Positions 34,190 to 44,189 of a stretch of DNA of 64,000 bases are shown piece after piece. The DNA is from Blattamonas nauphoetae (taxonomy: Eukaryota > Preaxostyla > Oxymonadida), in contig JARBJD010000047.1 in the NCBI GenBank assembly GCA_033064195.1, positions 186,001 through 250,000 of the forward strand. Direction: 5' to 3'. The number at the start of each line of letters is the position of its first letter. The stretch's first letter is position 1. The translations under genes and the position numbers were made by a program. Under the pieces are notes generated by a model that did no database searches, had not been told where the DNA came from, and saw only the letters and a list, made by a program, of their open reading frames with translations.

Positions 34190-37100
34190 ATGAGATTCCT
34201 CTCCAATAAACAATCTGAGAGAGCGCCTCTCTCCTCCGAAAGCATTCGAAATGATTCAGATTCTCTTTTTCATCCCATTCCATTACTTTCAACGTCCAGG
34301 TTATTCCACGATCAACAGAAGGAACAAGTCTTCTCTCCAATACCACTCTCTGGAGATGAATTCACTGGACAGCATACTATCTCCCATGAGAACACTATGT
34401 TAAGTATTCCAGCAACTCTCACCAGACACAATAATTTCTTGTTATCCTTTGCGATTGTGGGGAGTTTTGCACCATCCATTGGCCCCCAACACGTAGTCCC
34501 GTTGTTGTCAGAAATGGGTGAGATACTCCACGTTTTTGACCAAAACACTCATCCAAACAAAACACGTTGTCGTCTTCTCGTTCACCTTGCAGCAAAATCG
34601 CCATTTGAACAGATCCGAGAAAGACTTCTGACGAGGCACCTCTTTGCTCAGGGGACCTCGGTCTCGATCTTCAATTTGTCATCCCATCCACTTGAACTGC
34701 TTTTTCCGTCACTTCCGCTTGGAGCATCGGAAGATCTCCTCAAATCGGTAATGGAACCCAACACCAATTGTCAATTCCATTTTCTCGCCACCTCTTTCAC
34801 AGAACCGTCCAGTCATCGTTGCATCGCAAGGTTTCCAGACACACCATCCGCTTTGTGTGCATATCGAGCCAGAAAGAGCTGGACCATCAACGGCCAGCCA
34901 GTCATCGTCTCAATCGGTCGAATTCGAATCCCTGTTCCTTCGAAGCACCAATTCCTCCGCTTGTTGTTTGCGAACACATACAACGAATCGTTCTTCGTCT
35001 ACACTCAACTTCGGAGCGAAGAATTTCGAACTGAATTCCTCAAACTTGTCTCATCCTCGCAGCTGGACAAACTTGCCGAACAAGCACGCCAAGTGTCAGC
35101 CTCGATTGTCGCCCACCAAGAAAAGATCGACCGCCTCTTCCAGAAATTGGAAGACCCGCTCTCCGACGAGGATGTCAAACAGACAGAAGAGAAGATCAGC
35201 CTGCTTGTGCCTCAAGTTGTCAAGTACACCCAGACACTCGCAGAATACAACACCATTTTGGAGGAAGGCCGCCAATCAACAGCCGAGTGGACGGCTCAGA
35301 AATTGAGAGTGATGGAGGAGTTGATCTCGAACACACCGTCATTCGTCCAGAACGAGAGAGATCTCGCGAGAAGACGACAATTTCAGCAAAGTCTGCACAT
35401 CCGAATGGAGGAGACACAGAAACGATTTGCTTCGTTGCGACAGTTTCGTGAACAGAGGAGACCCCGACTCGACAGTCCGTTCAGCCACCGTTCGAATGAA
35501 TGGGACTTCCTCGCTCCGACAGAAATCGCCGACTTGCTGCTCTCCAAACAGAGGCAGAGTTATGCAGAGCCTGACAGAACACGATGGGACGACATGTTTC
35601 CGACCAATCCATGCACTTCTGAGCAGGCACAGAGCTTGTTCTCTCACCCACTCTCGATGCTGCGGTCTCCCCCTCTCTCCGAATCGTCATTTGATTTCAC
35701 CCTCTCCTCTCCGTCCCGCCTGCTCTCATCTCCGTCTCCGCCTCTCATCTTTCCACCGACACATCCTCCGCAACAACAACAACAACAACACCAACAACGT
35801 GTGGAATCTCCACATCCCTCAATCCTCTCCTCCAGCGATGCTCGCTCCCAGTCGAGCAGCGGATCGACGACCACCGCCTCCAACCGACCAACCCTGCTTG
35901 CCATGACTGTCTTTGCAGTGTTCGTTCCGTCAGCGAACTCGTCGACAGTTGCAACGTTTCTGTCGTCGTTTGGAGAGGTGCTGGATGTGTCGGAGTTGGA
36001 CGAGGGGAGATATTCGAGCGATTGCAGGCTCATCGCCCATCTTCTCACCTGCTCCTCGTTTGTTGATCTCAAAACATCGCTCGTCAGCCAACCATTCTTC
36101 CGCTCCGACTCAGCCGCCACTGTCACTCACCTCCGTGTCAACCCGTCCACTCTCCACCTCTCCTCGCTCCCCTCTTCAACGACACCAGGAAAAATCACAG
36201 CAGTCATCGCAACGCATTCCAAGTGTGTGATCGACTTTCTTCCTCCCGATCCCTCATTCTCCACTCGTCACTGTCTTCTCAAATATCCGAACTCTGATTT
36301 TGCTCTGACAGCCTTCCGAGCACATCAGAAGTGGATGATTGATGAAAAACCCATCTGCACTCGCTTTGCCCGACGCACGATGAACAACGCGGAACAACAG
36401 ACGTTCTATCGGTTCATCTTTTTGGACGAGATCGACGAGTTCCTCTTCGTGCTGAGTCAGATTGACGCTGATTCGTTTCGACAGACCTTCCAACGCTGTC
36501 TGTCGCAATGCTCGAACAGCAAACTCCATCAGCTGGCAAAGACAGAACAAACAAAACTGAGAAAGTGTCAGGAGGAAGTGGAGAACATACTCAAACAGCT
36601 GAAAACGCCGCTGAATGACACAGCAGTGAGAAGGAAGCAGGACGATGTGTTGAAGCTGGTCGAGGAGATTGTGACTCATCAGATGGTGTGGGAGGGGTAC
36701 GTGCATCTCTGCAAAGTCGCTCACACTTTGACCGACGAACGGAAGAAGCAGAAGCAGACAGAAGAGGAACAGTTGATCCACAGCAGGCCCGTCTTCGTCC
36801 TCAGCCAGGCCGAACAACAACGAAGAGAATCACAGCAAACCCTCCTCGCTGACAAACTGGAAGAATCAAGACGCAGCTTTGCCAACGCCAAGCAAGCACG
36901 CGACACTCGACAAACGAAGAAACCACACCTCGCTCCATCAACCTCAACCGAGCCACTCCTCCCGCTCGTCGACACACGCCCATCAAAAACACTTTGGCTG
37001 CAGAATCTGCCAAAAGGATGCACACAACAGACTGTCAGCAGGGCTTTCGCATCGCTGAACGTGACGCATCTGACAGCACCGACAACACAACCAGACGACG

Positions 37101-38068
37101 CTGACACGATGTTCATCCAATTCGGGTCAAACGAGGAAGCTGACACGGCACTCAAAATGAGCAACACACTGTTGATCGACGGCAGGGTGATCCAGATCTC
37201 TGAATGCGCTCCAAACATAATCAGCACGCAAGTGCCCAAAAAACGAGACCCCCCTCCGAAAAGAAGACAACCACAGAAAGACGCAACTCCTCCCAAAGTC
37301 GTCAGCACGCCTTCAGGTGTGTCTGGCACTCCCGTCTCAAAATCAGACACTTCACAGCACGGAATCACATCGTCGATCCTCCTTCGCAACCTTCCAAGTG
37401 AGACGATCTCGTCCCAAATCACAGGCAAGTTCCGTCCCAAAACGATCTTCAAGGTTGTCCTGATGGACGCGCCGACAGACTCGGATGTGACAACCGCTGT
37501 CGTCGAGTTCGTCAGTCGAGAGGCTGCTGAGACTGCTCTCAAGAAGAGAGGGAACTTGGTCATCAAGGGACGCCCGATCGAGATTGTTCCGCTCTTCTCT
37601 TCTTTCCACATCGTCACACAGCCCTCTCCGAAACCGTCAGAACTGCCTGTCAACTTGGTCGAACTCTCTCCGACCACGAAAGGGCAGTTCCCTCCCCACT
37701 CCACAAACACTCTCACATTCGCCAAACACGAGTCGTCCGCTCTGAACACTCCGCCTTTCGCTGATGTCACAGCACAGCCGAGAAAGACAGACAGGATGGC
37801 TCCTGCTCTCCACACACGCCAACCATTCAGCCCTCTCCCTCCACATTCTGTTGAACCATTCGCAACACCACAATCGCTCTCCCCTCCCACACTCGCCACC
37901 CTCTCGTCTCCCCTCCCTCCCCTCCTCCCTCGTCCCAGTTATGTTCCTCTCCCATCTCCATCCCAACATTCTTCTCCTCTTGATTCAGAACCTCGTGTTC
38001 TGTCCGAGTCAACCACTCTCCCACATTCTGTTCCGGAGATGATGCTGTCGCCACACTCGTTCAGATAG
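34190..38068 (+). CDS. Multi-RRM RNA-binding protein with internal duplication
   Basis: 1,292 residues from ATG 34190. Two clear C-terminal RNA-recognition motifs are visible. One is at about 932-1010 (TLWLQNLPKG ... ADTMFIQFGSNEEADTAL). The other is at about 1060-1140 (SILLRNLPSE ... TAVVEFVSREAAETAL). Upstream, two ~340-residue units align with each other: an RRM-like segment (FAIVGSFAPSIG / FAVFVPSANSS), a second beta-alpha segment ending GQPVIVSIGR / EKPICTRFAR, then a coiled coil (LDKLAEQARQ / LHQLAKTEQT). A Gln run (PPQQQQQQHQQ) separates the units and a Pro/Ser-rich tail follows the last RRM. It should bind RNA; target and compartment are unknown. The A+C-rich coding strand is intron-free. 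Confidence 0.83.
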   Translation: MRFLSNKQSERAPLSSESIRNDSDSLFHPIPLLSTSRLFHDQQKEQVFSPIPLSGDEFTGQHTISHENTMLSIPATLTRHNNFLLSFAIVGSFAPSIGPQHVVPLLSEMGEILHVFDQNTHPNKTRCRLLVHLAAKSPFEQIRERLLTRHLFAQGTSVSIFNLSSHPLELLFPSLPLGASEDLLKSVMEPNTNCQFHFLATSFTEPSSHRCIARFPDTPSALCAYRARKSWTINGQPVIVSIGRIRIPVPSKHQFLRLLFANTYNESFFVYTQLRSEEFRTEFLKLVSSSQLDKLAEQARQVSASIVAHQEKIDRLFQKLEDPLSDEDVKQTEEKISLLVPQVVKYTQTLAEYNTILEEGRQSTAEWTAQKLRVMEELISNTPSFVQNERDLARRRQFQQSLHIRMEETQKRFASLRQFREQRRPRLDSPFSHRSNEWDFLAPTEIADLLLSKQRQSYAEPDRTRWDDMFPTNPCTSEQAQSLFSHPLSMLRSPPLSESSFDFTLSSPSRLLSSPSPPLIFPPTHPPQQQQQQHQQRVESPHPSILSSSDARSQSSSGSTTTASNRPTLLAMTVFAVFVPSANSSTVATFLSSFGEVLDVSELDEGRYSSDCRLIAHLLTCSSFVDLKTSLVSQPFFRSDSAATVTHLRVNPSTLHLSSLPSSTTPGKITAVIATHSKCVIDFLPPDPSFSTRHCLLKYPNSDFALTAFRAHQKWMIDEKPICTRFARRTMNNAEQQTFYRFIFLDEIDEFLFVLSQIDADSFRQTFQRCLSQCSNSKLHQLAKTEQTKLRKCQEEVENILKQLKTPLNDTAVRRKQDDVLKLVEEIVTHQMVWEGYVHLCKVAHTLTDERKKQKQTEEEQLIHSRPVFVLSQAEQQRRESQQTLLADKLEESRRSFANAKQARDTRQTKKPHLAPSTSTEPLLPLVDTRPSKTLWLQNLPKGCTQQTVSRAFASLNVTHLTAPTTQPDDADTMFIQFGSNEEADTALKMSNTLLIDGRVIQISECAPNIISTQVPKKRDPPPKRRQPQKDATPPKVVSTPSGVSGTPVSKSDTSQHGITSSILLRNLPSETISSQITGKFRPKTIFKVVLMDAPTDSDVTTAVVEFVSREAAETALKKRGNLVIKGRPIEIVPLFSSFHIVTQPSPKPSELPVNLVELSPTTKGQFPPHSTNTLTFAKHESSALNTPPFADVTAQPRKTDRMAPALHTRQPFSPLPPHSVEPFATPQSLSPPTLATLSSPLPPLLPRPSYVPLPSPSQHSSPLDSEPRVLSESTTLPHSVPEMMLSPHSFR

Positions 38069-38371
38069 TGCCTGGTCTCTGGCTTTCTTGAAGATTTCTG
38101 ATTTTGTTCTTCTTCTTTGTATTTACTCGGCCGTTTATCTTGTTCAGTCAAGATCCGAAAGACTTTCTTGCTGTTTTCGAGATCTGTCTTCTCAGTTCGG
38201 TTATGCGTTACTCGTCCTCTTTTTTGTGGAAGTCAAACAAAGGATTGATTGATCTATCGTCTAAAAACCATTCTGGAGGATTGAATCAGCGATCGGTGAC
38301 AATTCTAGAAAAAAGGATGAAAAAGTTCATTCTTGTGGGATCGATCTTGTGATTGTTGCATCCGTACCTCG

Positions 38372-39388
38372 ATGAAAACCATTTTACACTCAGGCCAGCA
38401 GCTTTCCATCCGTCCCTACCGCCAGAAAGCGACACCATTGTTTCTGAGAACCGACCCCAAAACAATCAGAACTCTCCAACACTTATCCACGTCGTACATG
38501 TCCCTCGTTGATTACGTCAAGAAAGGATTCTCTCTGAATGATAAAGGCACTCAACAGGCATGTGCTCTTGTCCCCAAACCAGATGGATCTTGTTCTGGTT
38601 TCACCGAATCAATTGTGCCGCTCATCACATCATCCAACGAGGCACTTGCGAACTCATCACTGTGGGTTCTGTATGTGATTGTGCGCGAGATCAATGTCTC
38701 AACCAAGTTCGATATTCTTGCAACAGGGTTCTTTTCACACCTACCGCAATCGTTCTACGAACAGAAAAAGCACCTTTTGTGCCAACCCAGCTTGTTTCTG
38801 ATGCATATTTTGGAGATGTTGATGTTATGTTCACACCCTAAAGTGTCTCAAACAATATGTAATGACAGACGACTGTCAATGGACACTGTCCAACGCACAT
38901 TCATCGACAAGTTTTTCCTTCCCATTCAACCATTTCTGCAGTACATCTGCAAGAATAATCGCCAAATCACCGATTCGAAAGATTCTTGGCATTTCCCGTG
39001 GCTATTATGGAGGATTCTCATAAACTCGCCGTTCCTGGAAGAAATGACGCAGTTCGTGTTTTCTTCTTCATTTGTTGTGGCATACACTGATTCTATTCAT
39101 TTCTTCGAATCTCACACCATTCTCATTAATCTTCTTATGTATGTGGAGGATGGAGTCAATAAATTGCCAAGTGACTCTCCAGCTGTTCAGAAGCGACGAC
39201 AACAAATTCTGCTCAGATTGCGCGATGAGGGGCTTTCTGATGAGAGCGAGTTGCACATCCGATGCGGCAACTTTTTTTTCGAAGATCACAGTTCGTATTT
39301 CCTAGGGGCACACTTGATTTATCATTTCGGTGGGAACATTCCATTTTTGACGGAACATTATGTTGAACAGATGAAATCTTGGCGTTGA
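38372..39388 (+). CDS. Helical (ARM/HEAT-like) protein of unknown function
   Basis: 338 residues from ATG 38372, with no intron needed. It is Leu-rich and helical throughout (SLVDYVKKGFSLND, ANSSLWVLYVIVREIN, FLMHILEMLMLCSHPKVS). Near the end, QQILLRLRDEGLSDESEL resembles FREEGLDDRVEV of the minus-strand protein at 30120. The two belong to one lineage-specific family. No catalytic residues or membrane segments are seen. An upstream exon is possible because the 300 bp before the ATG are not clearly non-coding. Role unknown; ARM/HEAT-like is a guess from texture. Confidence 0.6.
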   Translation: MKTILHSGQQLSIRPYRQKATPLFLRTDPKTIRTLQHLSTSYMSLVDYVKKGFSLNDKGTQQACALVPKPDGSCSGFTESIVPLITSSNEALANSSLWVLYVIVREINVSTKFDILATGFFSHLPQSFYEQKKHLLCQPSLFLMHILEMLMLCSHPKVSQTICNDRRLSMDTVQRTFIDKFFLPIQPFLQYICKNNRQITDSKDSWHFPWLLWRILINSPFLEEMTQFVFSSSFVVAYTDSIHFFESHTILINLLMYVEDGVNKLPSDSPAVQKRRQQILLRLRDEGLSDESELHIRCGNFFFEDHSSYFLGAHLIYHFGGNIPFLTEHYVEQMKSWR

Positions 39389-39533
39389 TGAATCCAACGT
39401 TCACAACTTCCGATTCCCAACAATTTATCATGTCATATGAAACCATTTGATTTGATATTTTTCGTAAGTTTCGATTCATCGAATCGTGTCTCGCAAAATC
39501 AAAGAAAGTTGGCCCGATCTGGTGTTCGTCCTA

Positions 39534-42500
39534 ATGAGTGGATCTCCCGGCATGATCTCGACAACCAGTCTTCCACTCTTCGGATCTCCCGATATTCGTA
39601 TCCCTCATAATCTCTCCGACTTCTTCATCCAACAGGAACCTGCCACAGATTTTCAGAATCAACATCGACAAACTCATCCACTCTCCCTTGCATATCCCAC
39701 CAATGATCCATCCTCCCCATTTTCTTCGGCCTTACAATTTGATTCACATTCTTTATCACAGACAGCAGAAATCCGACATCACGACACAAACACCTCCACA
39801 ACCCTGAAATCTGATGCTCCTTTTGCCACCACACTCTCTTTTGTAGAACAATCAGATCAATATCGATCGTTGCCTCTGTTATTAACGCCTCAGACTGATA
39901 GTGGAAAGTCTGAATCCACTTTTGATCCAGGCCAACTCGACATCCACGGTATTGATGGAGGACCAGCCACACAATCACTCATATCATCACCACCATTCCG
40001 AAGTCGAGACTATTGGCATCGACGAACTGATCAAGGAAGAAAAAACAGCCAAGGTCAGTCAGAATCCAATTCAAGTGTCTCATCAGTCCACCGTTCAACC
40101 TCAACAGCTGAATCTTCCCTCTCATTTTCCTCGTTTCATCTTTCGGACCTCTCAACAAGTCATGTCTCACCAAAATCGACTCCAAGATCAATTCCACCCA
40201 CGACCCTGACAAGCGCATCATCGTCGAACAAGGAATTGAATCCCCTCATTTCACATCAACAACACCTTTCTGAGGCAGGACCATCATTATTTCCAACATT
40301 CACTCCTGAAGAGGTCCTTTCTGAGGAACCACCGCCTGCCAAAGAGCCATTGGAAGAACCGGAATTACCAACAACACATCAACGAGAACCCACACCTATC
40401 AGCGTACAGTCCTCCAATTTTGTTGTACCAACAGATGCATCAAGTTTGGGGGATCCAGAGAAAGGGAACACCGATTCGTCAACTCATGAATCAACTCATG
40501 TTCACCACACACAATATTCTTCTCGAAATCTCTCACACAGAAATTCTCTTCCTTTTTCGCAATCGCCTGGACTTGAAGGTTCTGGGAAATTGTCCCAAGC
40601 TAATCGAACAGACTCCCAACAATCACTCCACTCTTTAACACACACACCTCCACAGAAGAGCAAGTATGATCGCCGTCATTCCCTGCAGACAAGCTTAGAA
40701 GACCGATGGAATCATGGTCACCACATTTTGATCGACTCGGAGTATAAACAAGGCATGGAGGACATTCAACCAGAACATGAGGATCATCACGTTTCTGACC
40801 GGCGGGATAGCTTCAACACGGTTGTCCGCGAGAAATCCTTTTCTCCAGACGCAGCTCCTGCCTCTTACACGCCGAACCACGCAAAGCATCGACCACTAAA
40901 CCTCTCACTCCCTGTCACGCAATCAGAACCGTTCTTGAGTCCAAAAGACCCTTTTCTTGTTGCTGAGAACATCCATTCTCCATTTTATCAAAATCCAGAC
41001 TCATCGTATTGGGAGGCTTCGAGACAATACCCGACGTCTGAACGCCGCCTCCCCACTCTTCAGGAAGAGTCAGAAATGTCAGATGAGAGCAAACATCAAC
41101 CGAATGTATTACGAATGAAACGGTTATCGCTCAGGGAAACTGAAACTTCGCATCCAGCTCGTATTTTGAAGCGGGCGTCGTTTCAGAGTCCGCGATCCAA
41201 AAGTGAGATGCTTTCTGGGATTTCTGGATATCATCCCCCATCTCACATTACCGTCACACCTGTCTCACCCTCTTCTCGTCCTCCAATCCACCAATTCTCG
41301 CCTCAGTCAGCGGCTGGACAGAACCAGTGGGGACAGCACCCACACTCGGTGTTGGCCAATATTTCCTCGTCTCCACATCCTTCTCTGCCCTTTTCCCGTT
41401 CCACCGGGTTACTGAGGCACGGGCAAGATTCTCCCGTCCCACGTGAAAGATCAAAGCCCATAATCGGATCCTCGAAGAATTGGGATCATGAAAACCAACG
41501 TGAATTTCGCCAAGAGAATGAAAAACCGGATGGTCGACGCGAAAGTGCAGCAACTATTCATGGCGTCTTTCGCCCAGCTCACCTCCTTCACCTTCAATCT
41601 CCCACTCACTCCCAACTTGCTTCCCCACTGTCTGTCTCCTATTCATCTCCCCTCTTCCCCCACCACGACCTCTACACTACCAGCCCCATCCTCTCCAACC
41701 ATATTCTCAGTCATACAATCGAAGACTCAATTTCTGACATCGCTGACGCTGAAGCAAGACAATTCGAAGCAGAAATTGACAGATTCCAAAACCTGACGCG
41801 AGACGGACGCAGAGTCAGCGAAGCCCAGACCGCTCCTTTCTATCCAAGCTCGTTTTTCGCATCAGCCTCGAATTCTGATTGGCCTGATCAGTTCAGAAGT
41901 GGTGGGCAGAGCGAGATGTCCGAATTAGGCGCCGGACCAGAAGAAATATATCCGGAGTCACTCGATACCCGCCTCGACCCATCAACAACAACCAAAAAGC
42001 GATTCTCTTTGCAACAGTTGGTTCCAAACCAATCGATGCAATCACGATTCACTCTCGCTCCACCTCGTTCTTCGTCGATGTCCACACATCAGCCACTGGC
42101 TCTCAATCGAACATACCCAGTTCAATCCGAAGACTCCGAATCCAGAGTGTATCCATCTCCAATCCGATCGTCGATTCATCAGACGAGTTCCACACAATCT
42201 GCTGCTTCGACTTGGATGTCGTCGCAGCTGTCTGTGTCGTCACTTTTCACTCTTCCGAATCAGGGAGTGTTGTCGTTCTCGTCCTCGAATCTGTCTCAAA
42301 CGCCTTCTTCCCCGCCAACATTCGCTTCATCGTTGTCCCCATCACTAATTCACTCGCCAGGCACTCCTCCTTTGTTCAACACATCTTTCTCGCCTCAATC
42401 CACATACCCCGAACCGTTCTTTCCTTCCTCTCCATTTTTGGAAAGTTCACATTCATCAGCAAGACACGACTATTTATTCGACGAGAATTTGAGGGAAATG

Positions 42501-43994
42501 AAGCAGAGAGAAGAGGAGGAGAGGGACGAGACCAGCGAAACTGACGCACTGTCCCTTCCCTCGTTGTCCATCTCGTCTCGGGCCGTCACTGTTGAGTCTG
42601 CTCCTTCTCCACCAATCGCACCAATCGTATCAACTCCGATGAACAAGACATCCAAAAAACAAGCCAAAGATACCATCACATTCAATCAAAATTCTTATTT
42701 GCCTCCCACAATCCATTTTTTGGCCGGAAATGAAATAAAACCGCCTGTTCTGACACTTTCGACCCAGATTGGGGGCGAATCACACAAATCCCCCACACAC
42801 TCTGGTCAGCCATTTCCTGATTTTGTTCAGAACTTCCCCAAACACGACATTCAGGTTCCGAAAGTGACAGCAGAACCGACACTCACATTTCCCCCAACAC
42901 TCCGATTCACTGGGATGGAAGGGAGCGGAGGGAAGGAGCGAGGAAGTGGAAATATTGACCGCTTCCAACACACTCCCACTCTCCAGATTTCTCCCCCACA
43001 TCCCACGATCACAATCGCTAAACATAATTCTTTTTCGTACCATCCCACCATCACTCTCCCTCCAACACTCCCTCCCTCTCTCCCTCCATCACTCCCCTTC
43101 GTCGTCCATCCTCCACTCTCATCTTCACACAGCACAACACAGTCAGCACTCCACATTTCACAACAGAGAGGGACACATGAATTTACTGACCCAACGCCAT
43201 CACTCCAACATTCTCTCTCGTTCGCTGTCGCCATCGATACTGGTCTCTCTCGGTCAACATCCGCTTCTCATTCGGTATACTCCTCTTCATTGCCCAGCAA
43301 CGCGGCGAGTTCAACCGATTCGTCGCAGCCCTTTTTTGGACAGAAACCGATCTTTCGTGCAAATACGTCACCGCACGGAGAGTTTTTGGGGGGAGGGGAG
43401 AATGGAATGTCCTATTCTGGAGCCTCGCAATCTTCGAGCACGCTCCAACTCCAGACTGGCCAACGAATGGAAGCATATGAGACACGATCGAGCACAAGAC
43501 TGGACAAGACGAAACAGCTCAAACAAACGCAAAGTCAGAATCGGTTCTCTTACACGCCAACTTCTAAGGCCCCACAACAAACGACAGAGAGAAGCGGAGA
43601 GGAGAGAGGAAAGCTGATGCACGGTGAAAACATGGATGGGAGACGGGGAGAGAGGCAGATGGAAGGGAGGGAAGAAAGGAACACTCATTCTCAAAAACAC
43701 TCATCGACGCATTTCCAATCCGAATCATCATTTTTACCAGAATCTTCATTCCAACAACCGCACTCAGCCATCTCCAGCCAAGAACAGTCAGTTCAAGGTT
43801 CTGCCGCGTCTCTTTCGGAAACGAAGCCACTCACAAGAAAAGAGAAGAGAAAAGAGAGACGGCGACTCCATCGCATCCAGCAGCGAGCACTTCGACGGGC
43901 TCAGAAGCATCTGAATGTGGAGAAAGGGGGTGATGGAGAGGAGGAGGAAGGGAGTGGAGATGATTCTGAGAATCAAAGCGAGAGTAGTGGCTGA
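39534..43994 (+). CDS. Very large Ser/Pro-rich disordered protein
   Basis: 1,486 residues from the first ATG of the frame (39534). Composition is dominated by Ser, Pro, Gln, His and Thr with no fold or motif I recognise. Predicted to be largely disordered. Pro-rich tandem-like patches occur (TLPPTLPPSLPPSLPF), as do many SxxSP-type potential phosphosites. The C-terminus is a basic helix (TRKEKRKERRRLHRIQQRAL) followed by an acidic tail (DGEEEEGSGDDSE). The frame is open for 4.5 kb, which supports a real gene. It shares low-complexity style with the N-terminal region of the phosphatase protein at 15485-22754. Function unknown. Confidence 0.65.
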   Translation: MSGSPGMISTTSLPLFGSPDIRIPHNLSDFFIQQEPATDFQNQHRQTHPLSLAYPTNDPSSPFSSALQFDSHSLSQTAEIRHHDTNTSTTLKSDAPFATTLSFVEQSDQYRSLPLLLTPQTDSGKSESTFDPGQLDIHGIDGGPATQSLISSPPFRSRDYWHRRTDQGRKNSQGQSESNSSVSSVHRSTSTAESSLSFSSFHLSDLSTSHVSPKSTPRSIPPTTLTSASSSNKELNPLISHQQHLSEAGPSLFPTFTPEEVLSEEPPPAKEPLEEPELPTTHQREPTPISVQSSNFVVPTDASSLGDPEKGNTDSSTHESTHVHHTQYSSRNLSHRNSLPFSQSPGLEGSGKLSQANRTDSQQSLHSLTHTPPQKSKYDRRHSLQTSLEDRWNHGHHILIDSEYKQGMEDIQPEHEDHHVSDRRDSFNTVVREKSFSPDAAPASYTPNHAKHRPLNLSLPVTQSEPFLSPKDPFLVAENIHSPFYQNPDSSYWEASRQYPTSERRLPTLQEESEMSDESKHQPNVLRMKRLSLRETETSHPARILKRASFQSPRSKSEMLSGISGYHPPSHITVTPVSPSSRPPIHQFSPQSAAGQNQWGQHPHSVLANISSSPHPSLPFSRSTGLLRHGQDSPVPRERSKPIIGSSKNWDHENQREFRQENEKPDGRRESAATIHGVFRPAHLLHLQSPTHSQLASPLSVSYSSPLFPHHDLYTTSPILSNHILSHTIEDSISDIADAEARQFEAEIDRFQNLTRDGRRVSEAQTAPFYPSSFFASASNSDWPDQFRSGGQSEMSELGAGPEEIYPESLDTRLDPSTTTKKRFSLQQLVPNQSMQSRFTLAPPRSSSMSTHQPLALNRTYPVQSEDSESRVYPSPIRSSIHQTSSTQSAASTWMSSQLSVSSLFTLPNQGVLSFSSSNLSQTPSSPPTFASSLSPSLIHSPGTPPLFNTSFSPQSTYPEPFFPSSPFLESSHSSARHDYLFDENLREMKQREEEERDETSETDALSLPSLSISSRAVTVESAPSPPIAPIVSTPMNKTSKKQAKDTITFNQNSYLPPTIHFLAGNEIKPPVLTLSTQIGGESHKSPTHSGQPFPDFVQNFPKHDIQVPKVTAEPTLTFPPTLRFTGMEGSGGKERGSGNIDRFQHTPTLQISPPHPTITIAKHNSFSYHPTITLPPTLPPSLPPSLPFVVHPPLSSSHSTTQSALHISQQRGTHEFTDPTPSLQHSLSFAVAIDTGLSRSTSASHSVYSSSLPSNAASSTDSSQPFFGQKPIFRANTSPHGEFLGGGENGMSYSGASQSSSTLQLQTGQRMEAYETRSSTRLDKTKQLKQTQSQNRFSYTPTSKAPQQTTERSGEERGKLMHGENMDGRRGERQMEGREERNTHSQKHSSTHFQSESSFLPESSFQQPHSAISSQEQSVQGSAASLSETKPLTRKEKRKERRRLHRIQQRALRRAQKHLNVEKGGDGEEEEGSGDDSENQSESSG

Positions 43995-44189
43995 TTATGT
44001 TGACTAAAATGTGAGATTCACATATTATTCCTTTTATCTCATGTATTTCTCTTTCATTTTCTGTTTGTATAGTACTAACGTTTTTATAATCATGTTTCAT
44101 GACACTAAAGCGCTATCTACAGAGTCGACATCGGGAGATGTCATGAATCCGTTGTTGTGGTTTGATCGCCTCGAAGTCTCATATTGTGC

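Noticed and set aside
36721-37899. 392-codon minus-strand frame opposite the RRM gene
   Set aside because: It overlaps the two canonical RRMs encoded on the plus strand, and its Val/Gly/Cys-rich composition is typical of an antisense shadow.
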